Shown: one piece after another, positions 51,574-61,910 of the stretch
Layout: the number at the start of each line of letters is the position of its first letter
How positions within the stretch are numbered: the first letter of the stretch is position 1
Source: Massilia sp. Bi118
GTDB lineage: Bacteria > Pseudomonadota > Gammaproteobacteria > Burkholderiales > Burkholderiaceae_D
Direction of reading: 5' to 3'
Length of the DNA: 64,000 bases
NCBI RefSeq assembly: GCF_918697865.1
Contig: NZ_CAKKMV010000020.1
Location: forward strand, 27,841-91,840
The notes under the pieces: model-generated
Database searches by the model: none
Seen by the model: only the letters and a program-made list of their open reading frames with translations
What the model was told of the DNA's origin: nothing
Translations under genes and position numbers: made by a program

Positions 51574-54368
51574 AGCGAGAAGCGCAGCCCCAGCCCGTAG
51601 GTGGTCGGGTTGTAGCGAATGTCGCGCGGACGGATCGGGTCGTTCAGGTAGCTCTCGAACTTCTCCTTGGTGATGTTGATCGCGTCGAATTGCAGCGAGA
51701 TGTTGGGCGTGATCGCATACGACAGGCTCAGGTCGACGAAGGTCGCGGCCTTGACGTGGCGGTCCTGGCCGAAGCGCGGCTCGGCGATCTGCTCGACGTA
51801 GTCGCCGCGGTGGGTGGCCGACAGGCGCCCGGTGATGCCGTTACCCTCATACAGCAAGGCGAAGTTGTAGTTCTTCTTCGCCACGCCGATCAATGGCGTG
51901 GTCGTGAACTGGTTCCCCGTCGACGAGACCAGGGTCTGGTTCTCGCCCGAAATCCAGGTGTAGTTGGCCTGCGCGCCGAAGTTGCTCCAGATACCGGGCA
52001 GGAAGTCGAAGAACTTCTGGATGCCCAGCTCGGCGCCCTTCAAGGTGCCCGAACCGGAATTCTGCGGCCGCGTGACGCGGTAGTTCAGGCCACCGATGGT
52101 CTCGTTCGACTCCATGTTCTGCAGGTAGCCGTCGATATCGCGGTGGAACAGCGCGATCTGCGCATAGCCGTTCTTCGGGAAGTAGTATTCCAGGGTCGCG
52201 TCGAAGTTCTTCGAGCGGGTCGGGCTCAGGTTCGGGTTACCGGCCGATCCCGTGCCCGGCGCATTCACTGTCGGCGGAATCAGGGACAGCGCCGGGTTCA
52301 GCGAAGCGAAGTCAGGATAGGTCAGGGTCTTGCCATAGGAGATGTGCGACTGCAGATCCGGCATCCACGAAATCACCGCCGAAGCGCTGGGCAGGAAGTT
52401 GTTGTCGCGCGAAGACACGTCGATCGGGCTGATCACGTCGCCGATACGGCTATTGCCGAGCAGGCTGCGGCTGATGCGCATGTAGCGCCCGCCGATGGTG
52501 CCGCTGACGCCGATCTCGTTGAATTTGGTCTCCCAGCGGCCCTGCAGGTAGAGGGTCGTGTTGTTCTCGTTCTGGCTGAAGGCGCGGGTCGGGTCTTCCG
52601 CCACGCGGCCCGGCGCGGCGCCGTAGAAGGCGCGCACGGTGTCCGCCTGGTCGATCAGGAAGTCGTGCGAAGGCGTCATCCACGGGCCGCCGAGGCGGTC
52701 CAGGCCCGGCACCAGGGTCTCGAAGGACGGACCGAAGGCGCCGATCGGCGAGGCGCGGGTGCCGCTGATGTCGCTGTGGCCTTCGGCGCCCTTGAAGCCG
52801 GCGCGGCGCTGCGACAGGCGGATGCCGCTGTCGATGCTGCGCAAGAAGCCGTCGCCCAGGCGGTAACTGCTGTCGAAGCGCCACTGGGTCTGCTCGCCGG
52901 TCGAAATGCCCCAGTTCTGCACCATCCCGCGCAGCACGAACTGGTTGGGGTCGCGCAGCGCGGCGCTGCTGGTGGGCGTGGTGACGGTGTTGTAGCCGCC
53001 GTGGCCATCGCGGCCATAGGTGTAGACATCGATGCTGGCGCCCGGGATCTGCTGGTCGACGATCACGGTGTCGTTGACGAAGGTCGACTTGGTCCAGGCG
53101 AAATTGGACGAAGCCTTCCACGGACCGTTCCTGTAGTTGACCGCGAGGTTCATGTAGTGCGTGGTCGTGTGCTCCTTCTGGCCCCAGGTCGAAGTGGCGG
53201 TGTACGGGTCCCAGTCATAGGGACCGCCGAACTGCGCCGCGCCCGCATGGGCCGACTGGATCGGGCAGATCGAACCGTTGGGCGTATTGCAGTAGTCGCC
53301 CTGCGGCGCCAGCACCACATTGGTCAGGCGCGGCGTCCAGGTGACGATGCCGAGGATGTAGTCGACCGCATTGCGCGCGCGGTAGCCGGTGCCGAGGTAC
53401 TGGGCCGTGACGTCCATCTGCGGGCTGATCTTCCACTGCAGGGCGCCGTGGATACTGCCGCGGTCGCGCTTGCCCTGGTTGTAGATGCCGCCGACGTTCG
53501 GCAGCTCGCCCAGGCGGTCGCCGGGATTCAGCGGCGCGATCGGCTGGTCGTCGTTCAGGCGCACCGCGGTGCCGTCCGGGCTCACCGAGAAGATACGGTC
53601 GGGACGGTCGACCCACTGCACCGGATAGCCCCAGTTCTCGCGGTTGAACTGGACGTCGACCAGGGCGCCGATCTCGCCGTAGCTGGTGTTCCAGCGGTTG
53701 CTGACGGCAAAGCCGCCGGCCGGATTGTTCTTGTCGCTGGTGGCGCTGGAGCCGTTCACCTTCTGGCGGCGGTCTTCGAGGAAGCCGGTGGCGCTGAAGC
53801 CTTTCACATCGAAGGGCGAGCGCAGGCGCACGTTGACGGCGCCGGCGATGCCGCCTTCGAGCTGGTTGGCGGTAGCGCTCTTGTAGACATCCAGGCCGCC
53901 GATCGACTGCACCGGCAGGTCCTGGTAAGAAAGGCGCCGGCCATTGCCGGTGAAGATCTGGTTGCCGTCGATGGTCGTAACCACGTCCGGCAGGCCGCGG
54001 ATGATGACGGTGCTGGTCTCGCCGCGGTCGCGGCCGACCTGCACGCCGGCGATGCGCTGCAGGGCGTCGCCGGTGGCGCGGTCGGGGAACTTGCCGATGT
54101 CCTCGGCGTTGATCGAGTCGACCACCTGGTCGGCATTGCGCTTGATCGCCTCCGCGCTGCGGATGCTGCTGCGCAGACCGGTGACTTGCACCTGCTGGAT
54201 CTGCGCGGGCTGGGCCGGCGCGGCCGGCGTGACCTCGGTCTGGGGCGGCGCGTCGGCATTGGCGGCGCCGGCGGTGCTGGCAGAGGCGTCGGTGCTCTGG
54301 GCGAAGGCGGCGTGGGCGATCAGGGCAAGAACGGCCGCGCACACCGGGCGAAGCTGGAAGGTGGTCAT
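51570..54368 (-). CDS. TonB-dependent receptor for carbohydrate (TonB-Xanth-Caul type)
   Basis: 932 residues. Signal peptide ends at HAAFAQ (about 23), then a low-complexity linker, a TonB box-like IQQVQVTGLRSS, and the plug (about 75-190) with DQVVDSINAEDIGKFPDRAT, DALQRIAGVQVGRDRGE and STVIIRGLPDVVTTIDG. The barrel is long, with YFPKNGYAQIALFHRDIDGY near the end, and closes with PTTYGLGLRFSL. This subtype serves oligosaccharide uptake in xanthomonads, caulobacters and relatives. It is coupled to GH43 downstream and follows the LacI gene, so it should bring arabino- or xylo-oligosaccharides across the outer membrane. Confidence 0.93.
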   Translation of the reverse strand: MTTFQLRPVCAAVLALIAHAAFAQSTDASASTAGAANADAPPQTEVTPAAPAQPAQIQQVQVTGLRSSIRSAEAIKRNADQVVDSINAEDIGKFPDRATGDALQRIAGVQVGRDRGETSTVIIRGLPDVVTTIDGNQIFTGNGRRLSYQDLPVQSIGGLDVYKSATANQLEGGIAGAVNVRLRSPFDVKGFSATGFLEDRRQKVNGSSATSDKNNPAGGFAVSNRWNTSYGEIGALVDVQFNRENWGYPVQWVDRPDRIFSVSPDGTAVRLNDDQPIAPLNPGDRLGELPNVGGIYNQGKRDRGSIHGALQWKISPQMDVTAQYLGTGYRARNAVDYILGIVTWTPRLTNVVLAPQGDYCNTPNGSICPIQSAHAGAAQFGGPYDWDPYTATSTWGQKEHTTTHYMNLAVNYRNGPWKASSNFAWTKSTFVNDTVIVDQQIPGASIDVYTYGRDGHGGYNTVTTPTSSAALRDPNQFVLRGMVQNWGISTGEQTQWRFDSSYRLGDGFLRSIDSGIRLSQRRAGFKGAEGHSDISGTRASPIGAFGPSFETLVPGLDRLGGPWMTPSHDFLIDQADTVRAFYGAAPGRVAEDPTRAFSQNENNTTLYLQGRWETKFNEIGVSGTIGGRYMRISRSLLGNSRIGDVISPIDVSSRDNNFLPSASAVISWMPDLQSHISYGKTLTYPDFASLNPALSLIPPTVNAPGTGSAGNPNLSPTRSKNFDATLEYYFPKNGYAQIALFHRDIDGYLQNMESNETIGGLNYRVTRPQNSGSGTLKGAELGIQKFFDFLPGIWSNFGAQANYTWISGENQTLVSSTGNQFTTTPLIGVAKKNYNFALLYEGNGITGRLSATHRGDYVEQIAEPRFGQDRHVKAATFVDLSLSYAITPNISLQFDAINITKEKFESYLNDPIRPRDIRYNPTTYGLGLRFSL

Positions 54369-54383
54369 TAGCGAGTCTCCTGA

Positions 54384-54406
54384 AAAAATATTAGTAATAA
54401 TTTTTA
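54384..54406 (-). promoter_or_regulatory. AT-rich imperfect palindrome upstream of the TonB receptor gene
   Basis: AAAAAATATTAGTAATAATTTTT lies immediately upstream of the receptor's ribosome site, in very GC-rich surroundings. It may be part of a promoter or an operator. The match to a LacI-type operator is not convincing. Confidence 0.35.
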
Positions 54407-54467
54407 TCAGGAAGCTAACGCAAAAGACCTGGGCGGAGCGCGCGCTTGGCCGGAATCCGTATCGGTT

Positions 54468-55514
54468 TTACAACGCCGGCGGCGCCACCGAATCGCGGCT
54501 CACCAGCGGGCATTCACTCTTGAAAACCGTGTTTTCGACGCGCCCGCCGCGCGCCTGGGCGATCAGATTTTCCGCGGCCCAACGCCCCATTTCGTAGTTT
54601 GGTAACAACACTGTGGTCAAGGGCGGATGGGTGTAGCGCGCCAGATCCTGGTCGTCGTAACCGACCACGGACAGCGCGCGCGGCACCGCCAGTTTCAGTT
54701 CGCGCGCCGCATCCAGCGCCCCCAGGGCCATCAGGTCGTTGGCGCAGAACAGCGCACTGGGACGGTCGGACGCGGTCAACAGCGACAGCGCATGCGCATA
54801 GCCGCTGTCGACCTGCCAGTCGCCTTCCCGCACGAGCTGCGGGTCGAAGGCGATGCCCGCCTCCGCCAGCGCCAGCCGGTAGCCCTTCAGGCGGTCGCCG
54901 GCGGCCTCGATCCAGGCTTCGCCGTTGATGAAGCCGATGCGGCGGTGGCCGTTCGCCACCAGGTGCATGGTGGCCGTGTAGCCGCCCTGCTGCTCCGCCG
55001 GCACCACCGCCGGGTGGCTGCGTTCGCGTTCGTGGCAATTCAGGAGCACCGTCGGCACGCCTTCCAGCGCCGGCGGCAGGGTCACGGCGCGCGTGAAAAT
55101 GGTGGCGTAGATTACGCCAAGCAGCGCCGGGTGGTCGAGCATGCGCGCCAGCACCGCCTGCTCCTGTTCGGGGTCGCCGCGGGTGGCGAAAGCGGCCACC
55201 AGGCAGTCCTGGTCCCAGGCGCCGTCCTTGGCGCCGTCCATGGTCTGCATCGCGTGCGGGCTGGTGGTCAGCTCGTCGGTCAGGTAGATGATGAGGTTAC
55301 GGGCAGCGCCGGGACGGTTGTCGTGGCGGCCGTGGTGGCGTTCGAGCGGATACCCGAGTTCGCGGGCGATGCGCAGCACCGTCTCGCGGGTCGCGCGCGC
55401 GACCTTGGCCCCGCTCAGGTGATTGATCACCAGCGAGACCGTCGACTGCGACACGCCGGCCAGCTTGGCAATGTCGGTCATGGTCGGACGGCGGCCGCGC
55501 GCCGGCCTGCTCAT
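54468..55514 (-). CDS. LacI-family transcriptional regulator
   Basis: 348 residues from ATG 55514 (MSRPARGRRPTMTDIAKLAG). The helix-turn-helix is TDIAKLAGVSQSTVSLVINH and the hinge helix region runs to about residue 65 (ARELGYPLERH). The periplasmic-binding-protein-like sensor follows (VLARMLDHPALLGVIYATIF; RIGFINGEAWIEAAGDRLKG; ALFCANDLMALGALDAAREL). It begins 11 bp after the ATPase stop, so it is in the ABC operon and also stands before the receptor gene. It likely controls the whole locus in response to the imported sugar. A short Arg-rich extension precedes the HTH. Confidence 0.93.
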   Translation of the reverse strand: MSRPARGRRPTMTDIAKLAGVSQSTVSLVINHLSGAKVARATRETVLRIARELGYPLERHHGRHDNRPGAARNLIIYLTDELTTSPHAMQTMDGAKDGAWDQDCLVAAFATRGDPEQEQAVLARMLDHPALLGVIYATIFTRAVTLPPALEGVPTVLLNCHERERSHPAVVPAEQQGGYTATMHLVANGHRRIGFINGEAWIEAAGDRLKGYRLALAEAGIAFDPQLVREGDWQVDSGYAHALSLLTASDRPSALFCANDLMALGALDAARELKLAVPRALSVVGYDDQDLARYTHPPLTTVLLPNYEMGRWAAENLIAQARGGRVENTVFKSECPLVSRDSVAPPAL

Positions 55515-55525
55515 CGCGGGCGCCC

Positions 55526-56662
<1,137 letters not shown>

Positions 56663-56681
56663 ATCGAGATTCTCCTTGTTC

Positions 56682-57515
56682 TTATCCTTTTAGTCCGCTG
56701 GCTGCCAGGAAGCCTTGCGTCACCCGGCGCTGGAAGGCCACGTAGGCCAGCGCCACCGGCATCGCCCCCAGCAGCGCCGCCGCCATCAGCTGGGCATAGC
56801 GCACCCCGAAGGCGTCGTAGGTCTGGGTCAGGCCCAGCGGAATGGTCATCATATCGTTCGAGGTGACGATAATGAAGGGCCAGAGGAAGTTGTTCCAGGC
56901 CGCGATGAAGGTCACGATGGCCATCGCCCACACGATGTTCCCCGAGATCGGCAAATACACGCTCCACAGCACGCGCAGCGGGCCGGCGCCGTCCATCGTC
57001 GCCGCCTCCCTGAAGTCGGCCGGGATCTCGTCGAAGAACTGCTTGAACACGTAGATGACCACCGGCGCCACCACCTGCGGCAGCACGATGCCCGCATAGC
57101 TGTTGATCAGGCCGAGCTGGTTCATGGTGCGGAACAGCGGCACCAGCAGCGCCTCGAAGGGCAGCAGGAAGGCCAGCATGGCGATGCCGAACAGGAGCGA
57201 GCGGCCGCGGAAGCGCAGCTGGGAGAAGGCGTAGGCCGCCATCAGGCTGATCGCCATCGTCACCACCGTCACCAGCAGCGCCACCAGGAAGCTGTTGAAG
57301 AGCCAGCGCAGCACGTTGCCGGCGGCCAGGGTCCTGGCGAAGGCGTCCAGGGTCCAGGTCTGCGGCAGCCAGTGGAAGTCCGCAGAGACGGTTTCCAGTT
57401 CCGGCCGCAGCGCGGTAGACAAGGCCCACAACAAGGGCGCGGCCCACAGCGCAGCCAGGACCACGGCAGCAAGTATGCCGACGATCGTCCAGCCCATATT
57501 TGAACGGCCGTTCAT
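56682..57515 (-). CDS. Sugar ABC transporter permease (MalG/LacG-like)
   Basis: 277 residues from ATG 57515 (MNGRSNMGWTIVGILA), whose start overlaps the stop of the previous permease gene. Six helices and the cytoplasmic EAA loop FREAATMDGAGPLRVLWSVY (about 185-204), which docks on the ATPase. AYAFSQLRFRGRSLLFGIAM and AWNNFLWPFIIVTSNDMMT are further family landmarks. It pairs with the next-listed permease to form the transmembrane channel of the importer. Confidence 0.94.
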   Translation of the reverse strand: MNGRSNMGWTIVGILAAVVLAALWAAPLLWALSTALRPELETVSADFHWLPQTWTLDAFARTLAAGNVLRWLFNSFLVALLVTVVTMAISLMAAYAFSQLRFRGRSLLFGIAMLAFLLPFEALLVPLFRTMNQLGLINSYAGIVLPQVVAPVVIYVFKQFFDEIPADFREAATMDGAGPLRVLWSVYLPISGNIVWAMAIVTFIAAWNNFLWPFIIVTSNDMMTIPLGLTQTYDAFGVRYAQLMAAALLGAMPVALAYVAFQRRVTQGFLAASGLKG

Positions 57516-58399
57516 ATGTCCCTCCTCGCCAGCCAGCGCACGACCCCGGCCTGCAGCACCGACAGCAGGATCACGATGGTCACGAAAGCCATCGCGATGG
57601 CCGCGGCATAGCCGGCGTCGCTCTGGGTGAATGCGGTTTCGTACATGTAGTGCAGCGTGACCCGCGTGGTGTTGAAGGGTCCGCCGGAAGTGAGGATATA
57701 GGTCTGGCCGAACACTTTTAATGAAGCGATGATCTGCAGGATCAGGGCAGTGGTCGCGACCGGACGCAGGGCCGGCCAGGTGATCGAACGGAACAGCGTG
57801 AAGCCGCGCGCGCCGTCCAGCGCCGCCGCTTCGTACAGGTCGGCCGGGATGTTGCGCAGGCCGGCCAGGAACAGCAGCATGTTGAAGCCGACCGTCCACC
57901 ACACGGTGCCGATGGCCACCGCCGGCAGTGCCCAGTACGGGTCCGCCAGCCAGGGCCGCTGGCCACCGAGGATGTGGTTGATCACGCCGCTCGAGGGCTG
58001 CAGCATCCAGTCCGCGATCAAGGTCATCACCGAGATCGGCAGCACGAAGGGCAGGAAGAACACGCCCTGCAGCCAGGCCTGGGCCTTGACGAAGCGGTTC
58101 ACCAGCAGCGCCATCACCAGGCCCAGGGCCGTCAGCGGGATCACGGTCAGCAGCGCGAAATAGAAGGTGTTCAGCACCGAGTCCCAGAACGAGGGATCGT
58201 TGAGCAGAGTGTGGTAGTTGGCCAGGCCGACGAAGGCATTGGTACGGGTCAGGCTGCTCTCCGTAAGGCTCATCCAGAAGGTGACGCCGGCCGGCACCAG
58301 GAAGAACAGCAGGAAAACGATCAGGAAAGGCGCCAGCAGCATCGTGGCCGGCAAGCCTTCGCGGCGGGCGCTCCTCAAGGCCAGGTCGTTCGGTTTCAT
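57512..58399 (-). CDS. Sugar ABC transporter permease (MalF/LacF-like)
   Basis: 295 residues. Opens with a cytosolic stretch and a first helix (APFLIVFLLFFLVPAGVTFW), then the periplasmic part and the EAA loop YEAAALDGARGFTLFRSITW (about 195-214). YILTSGGPFNTTRVTLHYMY is typical of the LacF/UgpA group. It lies 24 bp after the binding-protein gene and overlaps the next permease gene by 4 bp (ATGA), so the two are made together. Confidence 0.94.
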   Translation of the reverse strand: MKPNDLALRSARREGLPATMLLAPFLIVFLLFFLVPAGVTFWMSLTESSLTRTNAFVGLANYHTLLNDPSFWDSVLNTFYFALLTVIPLTALGLVMALLVNRFVKAQAWLQGVFFLPFVLPISVMTLIADWMLQPSSGVINHILGGQRPWLADPYWALPAVAIGTVWWTVGFNMLLFLAGLRNIPADLYEAAALDGARGFTLFRSITWPALRPVATTALILQIIASLKVFGQTYILTSGGPFNTTRVTLHYMYETAFTQSDAGYAAAIAMAFVTIVILLSVLQAGVVRWLARRDI

Positions 58400-58423
58400 C
58401 CGGCGTTCATCCTTGGGTCCTCA

Positions 58424-59725
58424 TTAATAACGCGGCGGGTTCTTGCGGATCAGCCGGGCGCCCTCGGTCTCGAAGCGGTGGATCGCCTGCGCCGGCGTCA
58501 TGTAGCCGTACAGCGCGGCCGGCAGGAACTTCGAGGCGATCGCTTCCAGCGGCCCGGCGGCGCCCATGTACCAGCCGTCCGGATCGTAGACCACGTTGTG
58601 CGCGGCCTCCGCGTACTGGGCATTCGGCTGCAGGGCCAGCGCCTCGGGCGACTCCGCCACCGCGCGGTAGGCCGGGATGTGGCCGCCCTCGGCCCAGCCC
58701 ATCGAGTGCTTGCTGACGTAGGCGACAAAGGTAAGGATGGCCTTGACCTTGGCCGGGGACGGCGCATTGCCGGCGTTCGCGGGCATGGCGAAGGCGTGCG
58801 AATCGGCCCAGGCGCTGGCGTTCGCATACATTTTCGGGAGCGGGACGATGCCGTATTCAAAGCCCAGGGTGCCGGCTTTCGAGGCGCGCACAAGCTCGGG
58901 TACTTCCCAGACCCCATTCAACATGAACGCTGCGCCGCCACCCATGAACTGGCTGGTCGAGGCCGGGTAATCCAGGCCAGCCTGGGCATAGCCCTTGCGG
59001 AACCAGTCGCTGATGCGGGTGAGGGTCGCCGTGCCGGCCGGGCCGTAGCTGTACTTGCCGTTGCGGACGATGGCGATGTTCTGCTGGGCCAGCATCGACA
59101 GCCACAGGCGCCAGATCGCAAAGGAGCTCTGGCTGCTCTCCATGGTCAGGCCGCGGCGGTGGGTGGTCTCGGTGGCGATCCGGAAGGCGTCGGTCAGCGC
59201 GTCGACGCCTTCGATGGGCTTCAGATTGCCCGCGGCGTCGAGCAGCCCGGTCGGCTTCAGCAGGGTCTTGTTGTAGTAGAGGACCAGCGGGTGCATGTCC
59301 AGCGGGACCGCCCAGGTCTGGCCCTGCCAGCGCGACTTCTCCCACTGGCGCGGCAGATAGTCGCTCCCTTTGAGGCCGACTGCCGCCAGTTCGGCGTCCG
59401 TAATCGGGCGCAACACGCCGCCGCCGGCCAGGTTGACCAGGCGCGACAGGTGCACGGTAGCCAGATCCGGCCCCGCGCCGACCACCGACGCGGTGATCAG
59501 CTTCGTATAAAACGGCTCGCCCCATTTCAGGGTCGTGCTCACCACGCGCACCTCGCGCTGGCTGGCGTTGAAGTCCTCGACCAGGGCCCGCATACGGGCG
59601 CCGTCGCCGCCGCTGAGCAGCGTCCACATCCTGACTTCGACCTGCGCCCACGCCGGCGCCGGCCCTGCGGCCAGCGTCACCAGCAGCGCGACGGCGGCGG
59701 CGAGGGTCCATCCTCGTCTCGCCAC
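58424..59725 (-). CDS. Extracellular sugar-binding protein of the ABC importer
   Basis: 433 residues with GTG start at 59725; AAGGAGG lies about five bases before it. A signal peptide ends near PAWAQ (no lipobox Cys, so free periplasmic protein). Family 1 solute-binding fold: VRMWTLLSGGDGARMRALVE (about residues 30-50), then GAGPDLATVHLSRLVNLAGG, and ATSKFMGGGAAFMLNGVWE-like hinge region (SQFMGGGAAFMLNGVWEVPE). It should capture oligosaccharide in the periplasm and hand it to the permeases. ATG codons further upstream are out of the context of a ribosome site. Confidence 0.9.
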   Translation of the reverse strand: MARRGWTLAAAVALLVTLAAGPAPAWAQVEVRMWTLLSGGDGARMRALVEDFNASQREVRVVSTTLKWGEPFYTKLITASVVGAGPDLATVHLSRLVNLAGGGVLRPITDAELAAVGLKGSDYLPRQWEKSRWQGQTWAVPLDMHPLVLYYNKTLLKPTGLLDAAGNLKPIEGVDALTDAFRIATETTHRRGLTMESSQSSFAIWRLWLSMLAQQNIAIVRNGKYSYGPAGTATLTRISDWFRKGYAQAGLDYPASTSQFMGGGAAFMLNGVWEVPELVRASKAGTLGFEYGIVPLPKMYANASAWADSHAFAMPANAGNAPSPAKVKAILTFVAYVSKHSMGWAEGGHIPAYRAVAESPEALALQPNAQYAEAAHNVVYDPDGWYMGAAGPLEAIASKFLPAALYGYMTPAQAIHRFETEGARLIRKNPPRY

Positions 59726-59780
59726 ATCGCCTCCTTGTTTTTTATATCGGAGCGCCGCCGTGTCAGTCAAACCGATCCAG

Positions 59781-61808
59781 TCAGGCCGCCTTGCGCCGTG
59801 CACGCGCTCCCGCGCCGCCACGGCTCCGGCGTTCGAATCCTCCGGGACCGGTGGGCGGACTGGCCGGCGGATCGTCCGGACCCGGATCGTTCGGCCCCGA
59901 CGCCGACCCGTTGACCACGCCCTGGCGCTCGCCCGGATAGGCTAACACTTCTGCAATTTCTCCGACGCGCGTCCATTCTATAGGGAAATCCGGCCCGCGC
60001 CGCGCCAGCCAGCGCCTGGCGTGGCCGAGGGGGTCGAGATGCCAGTCCTGCAGATGGGCGTCGGGGCCGCGGGTGGCCTTGGCCAGCGCCTCCACCGGCG
60101 CCTTCGGCACCCGGTCCTCGGTCAGCAGGCCGTTCTTTTCGAGGAAGGTGTCGGTCAGCTGGGTGTAGCAGAAGCCGGACAGCGGGCGGCAGGCGTGGAC
60201 CGCCGCCATCAGCTGCTGGTAGCGGGCCAGCAGTTCCTTGCCGTCCTTGGCCTTCGAATAGCCCCAGCCCGGCTCCTCGCTGGTCTTCATCAGGGCGATG
60301 CCGCCGAACTCGGACAGGAACAGCGGCTTGCCGACGCCCGTGAAACCGTCGATGACCAGGCGCCGGCGGTCCGGCTGCACGTGCTGCAGGGTGTAGGCGA
60401 CGGCGTCGCGGCTGCCGTAGCGCTCGACCAGCACCTTGGGATCCTGCTCGTAGTCGTGCACGCAGACCAGGTCGCCGCAGGGCATCTCCCAGCCGTCGTT
60501 GCCGACCACAGGGCGTGTTCCGTCCAGCGCGCGCGTCATGTGGTACAGCGCGCGCACGAAGTCGACCTGGCGGCGGTCGTTCATCAGTTCCGGCACGCCC
60601 CAGGATTCGTTGGTCGGCACCCAGGCCACGATGCAGGGGTGGGAGATGTCGCGCTCGACCAGCTCCTTCCACTCTTCCATCACGCCGTGCACGGTGGCGC
60701 TGGAGAAGCCGTAGGCCGAGGGCATCTCGCCCCACACGCACAGGCCCAGCACGTCGCACCAGTAGAGCCAGCGCGGGTCTTCCGACTTCTGGTGCTTGCG
60801 CACGCCGTTGAAGCCGAGCCGCTTGATCAGCAGGACGTCGTGGCGCAACTGGTCGCTGGAAGCCACCATCAGGCTGTCCGGCCAGTAGCCCTGGTCGAGC
60901 ACCATGCGCAGATAATACGGGCGGCTGTTCAGCACGAAGCGGTCGCCCTCCACGCTCACCGTGCGCAGCGCCGTGTAGCTCTGCACGCTGTCGATCAGGT
61001 TGCCGTCCGCGGTGCGGATTTCGATTTCGGCGTCGATCAGCTGCGGGCTCTCCGGGCTCCACATCCACAGCGCCCGCGCATCGTCGATGCCGGGATCGGG
61101 CAGCTGGAAGATGCGCGACAGGCGCGGCCCGGTCAGCAGGCAGCGGTCGGCCACCAGCAGCTTGTCGCCCAGCTTCAGGGTGACGTTCGCCATCCCGCCT
61201 TCCGGCACGTGGGCGACGTCGGCGTCGAGCCGGATCTGCCAGGACGCGACGTCCGCGGTCCAGCGCAGCTGGCTCACGTGGGCGCGCGGGACCTTCTCGA
61301 TCCACACCGTGCGCCAGATGCCGCTGGAGCGCGGATACCAGATCTTGTGCGGCTCGGGCTCCCAGTCCATCTTGCCGCGCGCCTTGTGCATGTCCTGCGG
61401 GTCGTCCTCGGCCTGCACCACGACCTCGAGCAGCGAACCGTCTAGGTGGCGGCTGACGTCGATCGAGAACGGGCTGTGGCCGCCGCGGTGCTCGACCGCG
61501 AAGCGGCCGTTGACCCACACGCGGGCGCGGTAGTTGACCGCGCCGAAGTGCAGGATCAGGCGTTCGTCGCGCGAGGGCGCCATCGACGGGTCGAGCTGGA
61601 TCTGGCGCTTGTACCAGACCCGGCGCCGGTAGCCGCGGTCATGCACGCCGCTGGCACGCGCCTCGGGCGGATACGGGACCACGATGGTGCGGTCCCAGTC
61701 GACTTCCGATGGGTCGGCGCAGACGGCGAGGTCGTCGAGCATGGCCTGCCATGGGCCATCCAGGCTGCGCCAGGCGGCGCGGCGTAATTGGGGGCGGGGG
61801 TATTCCAC
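59781..61808 (-). CDS. Glycoside hydrolase family 2, with disordered C-terminal tail
   Basis: 675 residues without signal peptide, so probably cytosolic. GH2 order: sugar-binding domain (about 45-165; VWVNGRFAVEHRGGHSPFSI), Ig-like domain, then the TIM barrel with acid/base Glu in AWVPTNESWGVPE (about 400) and nucleophile Glu in FLSEFGGIALMKTSEEPGW (about 506). GH2 covers beta-galactosidase, beta-glucuronidase, beta-mannosidase and arabino-side activities. The last ~40 residues (from GSASGPNDPGPDDP on) are Gly/Pro/Arg-rich and look disordered. It is first in the run that continues with the binding protein 55 bp downstream. A LacI-type operator lies before it. Confidence 0.9.
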   Translation of the reverse strand: MEYPRPQLRRAAWRSLDGPWQAMLDDLAVCADPSEVDWDRTIVVPYPPEARASGVHDRGYRRRVWYKRQIQLDPSMAPSRDERLILHFGAVNYRARVWVNGRFAVEHRGGHSPFSIDVSRHLDGSLLEVVVQAEDDPQDMHKARGKMDWEPEPHKIWYPRSSGIWRTVWIEKVPRAHVSQLRWTADVASWQIRLDADVAHVPEGGMANVTLKLGDKLLVADRCLLTGPRLSRIFQLPDPGIDDARALWMWSPESPQLIDAEIEIRTADGNLIDSVQSYTALRTVSVEGDRFVLNSRPYYLRMVLDQGYWPDSLMVASSDQLRHDVLLIKRLGFNGVRKHQKSEDPRWLYWCDVLGLCVWGEMPSAYGFSSATVHGVMEEWKELVERDISHPCIVAWVPTNESWGVPELMNDRRQVDFVRALYHMTRALDGTRPVVGNDGWEMPCGDLVCVHDYEQDPKVLVERYGSRDAVAYTLQHVQPDRRRLVIDGFTGVGKPLFLSEFGGIALMKTSEEPGWGYSKAKDGKELLARYQQLMAAVHACRPLSGFCYTQLTDTFLEKNGLLTEDRVPKAPVEALAKATRGPDAHLQDWHLDPLGHARRWLARRGPDFPIEWTRVGEIAEVLAYPGERQGVVNGSASGPNDPGPDDPPASPPTGPGGFERRSRGGAGARARRKAA

Positions 61809-61863
61809 GATGTGCTCCAGATGTCTTCTTATGAGCCTATTTAATGACCCGCCGCACCCGAAA

Positions 61864-61875
61864 GCAAGCGCTTTC
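61864..61875 (-). promoter_or_regulatory. LacI-family operator upstream of the GH2 gene
   Basis: GCAAGCGCTTTC with palindromic core AAGCGCTT (61866-61873), about 55 bp before the GH2 start. AAGCGCTT is the usual core of LacI/PurR-type operators. The LacI gene at 54468 is in the same locus, so it is the likely binder. Confidence 0.6.
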
Positions 61876-61910
61876 GCCTGCCGTTACAACTGGTTTCACG
61901 CCCTGTATTT

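Noticed and set aside
51690..54371. 893-codon plus-strand open frame
   Set aside because: Antisense of the TonB receptor, whose signal peptide, plug and barrel are clear on the other strand.
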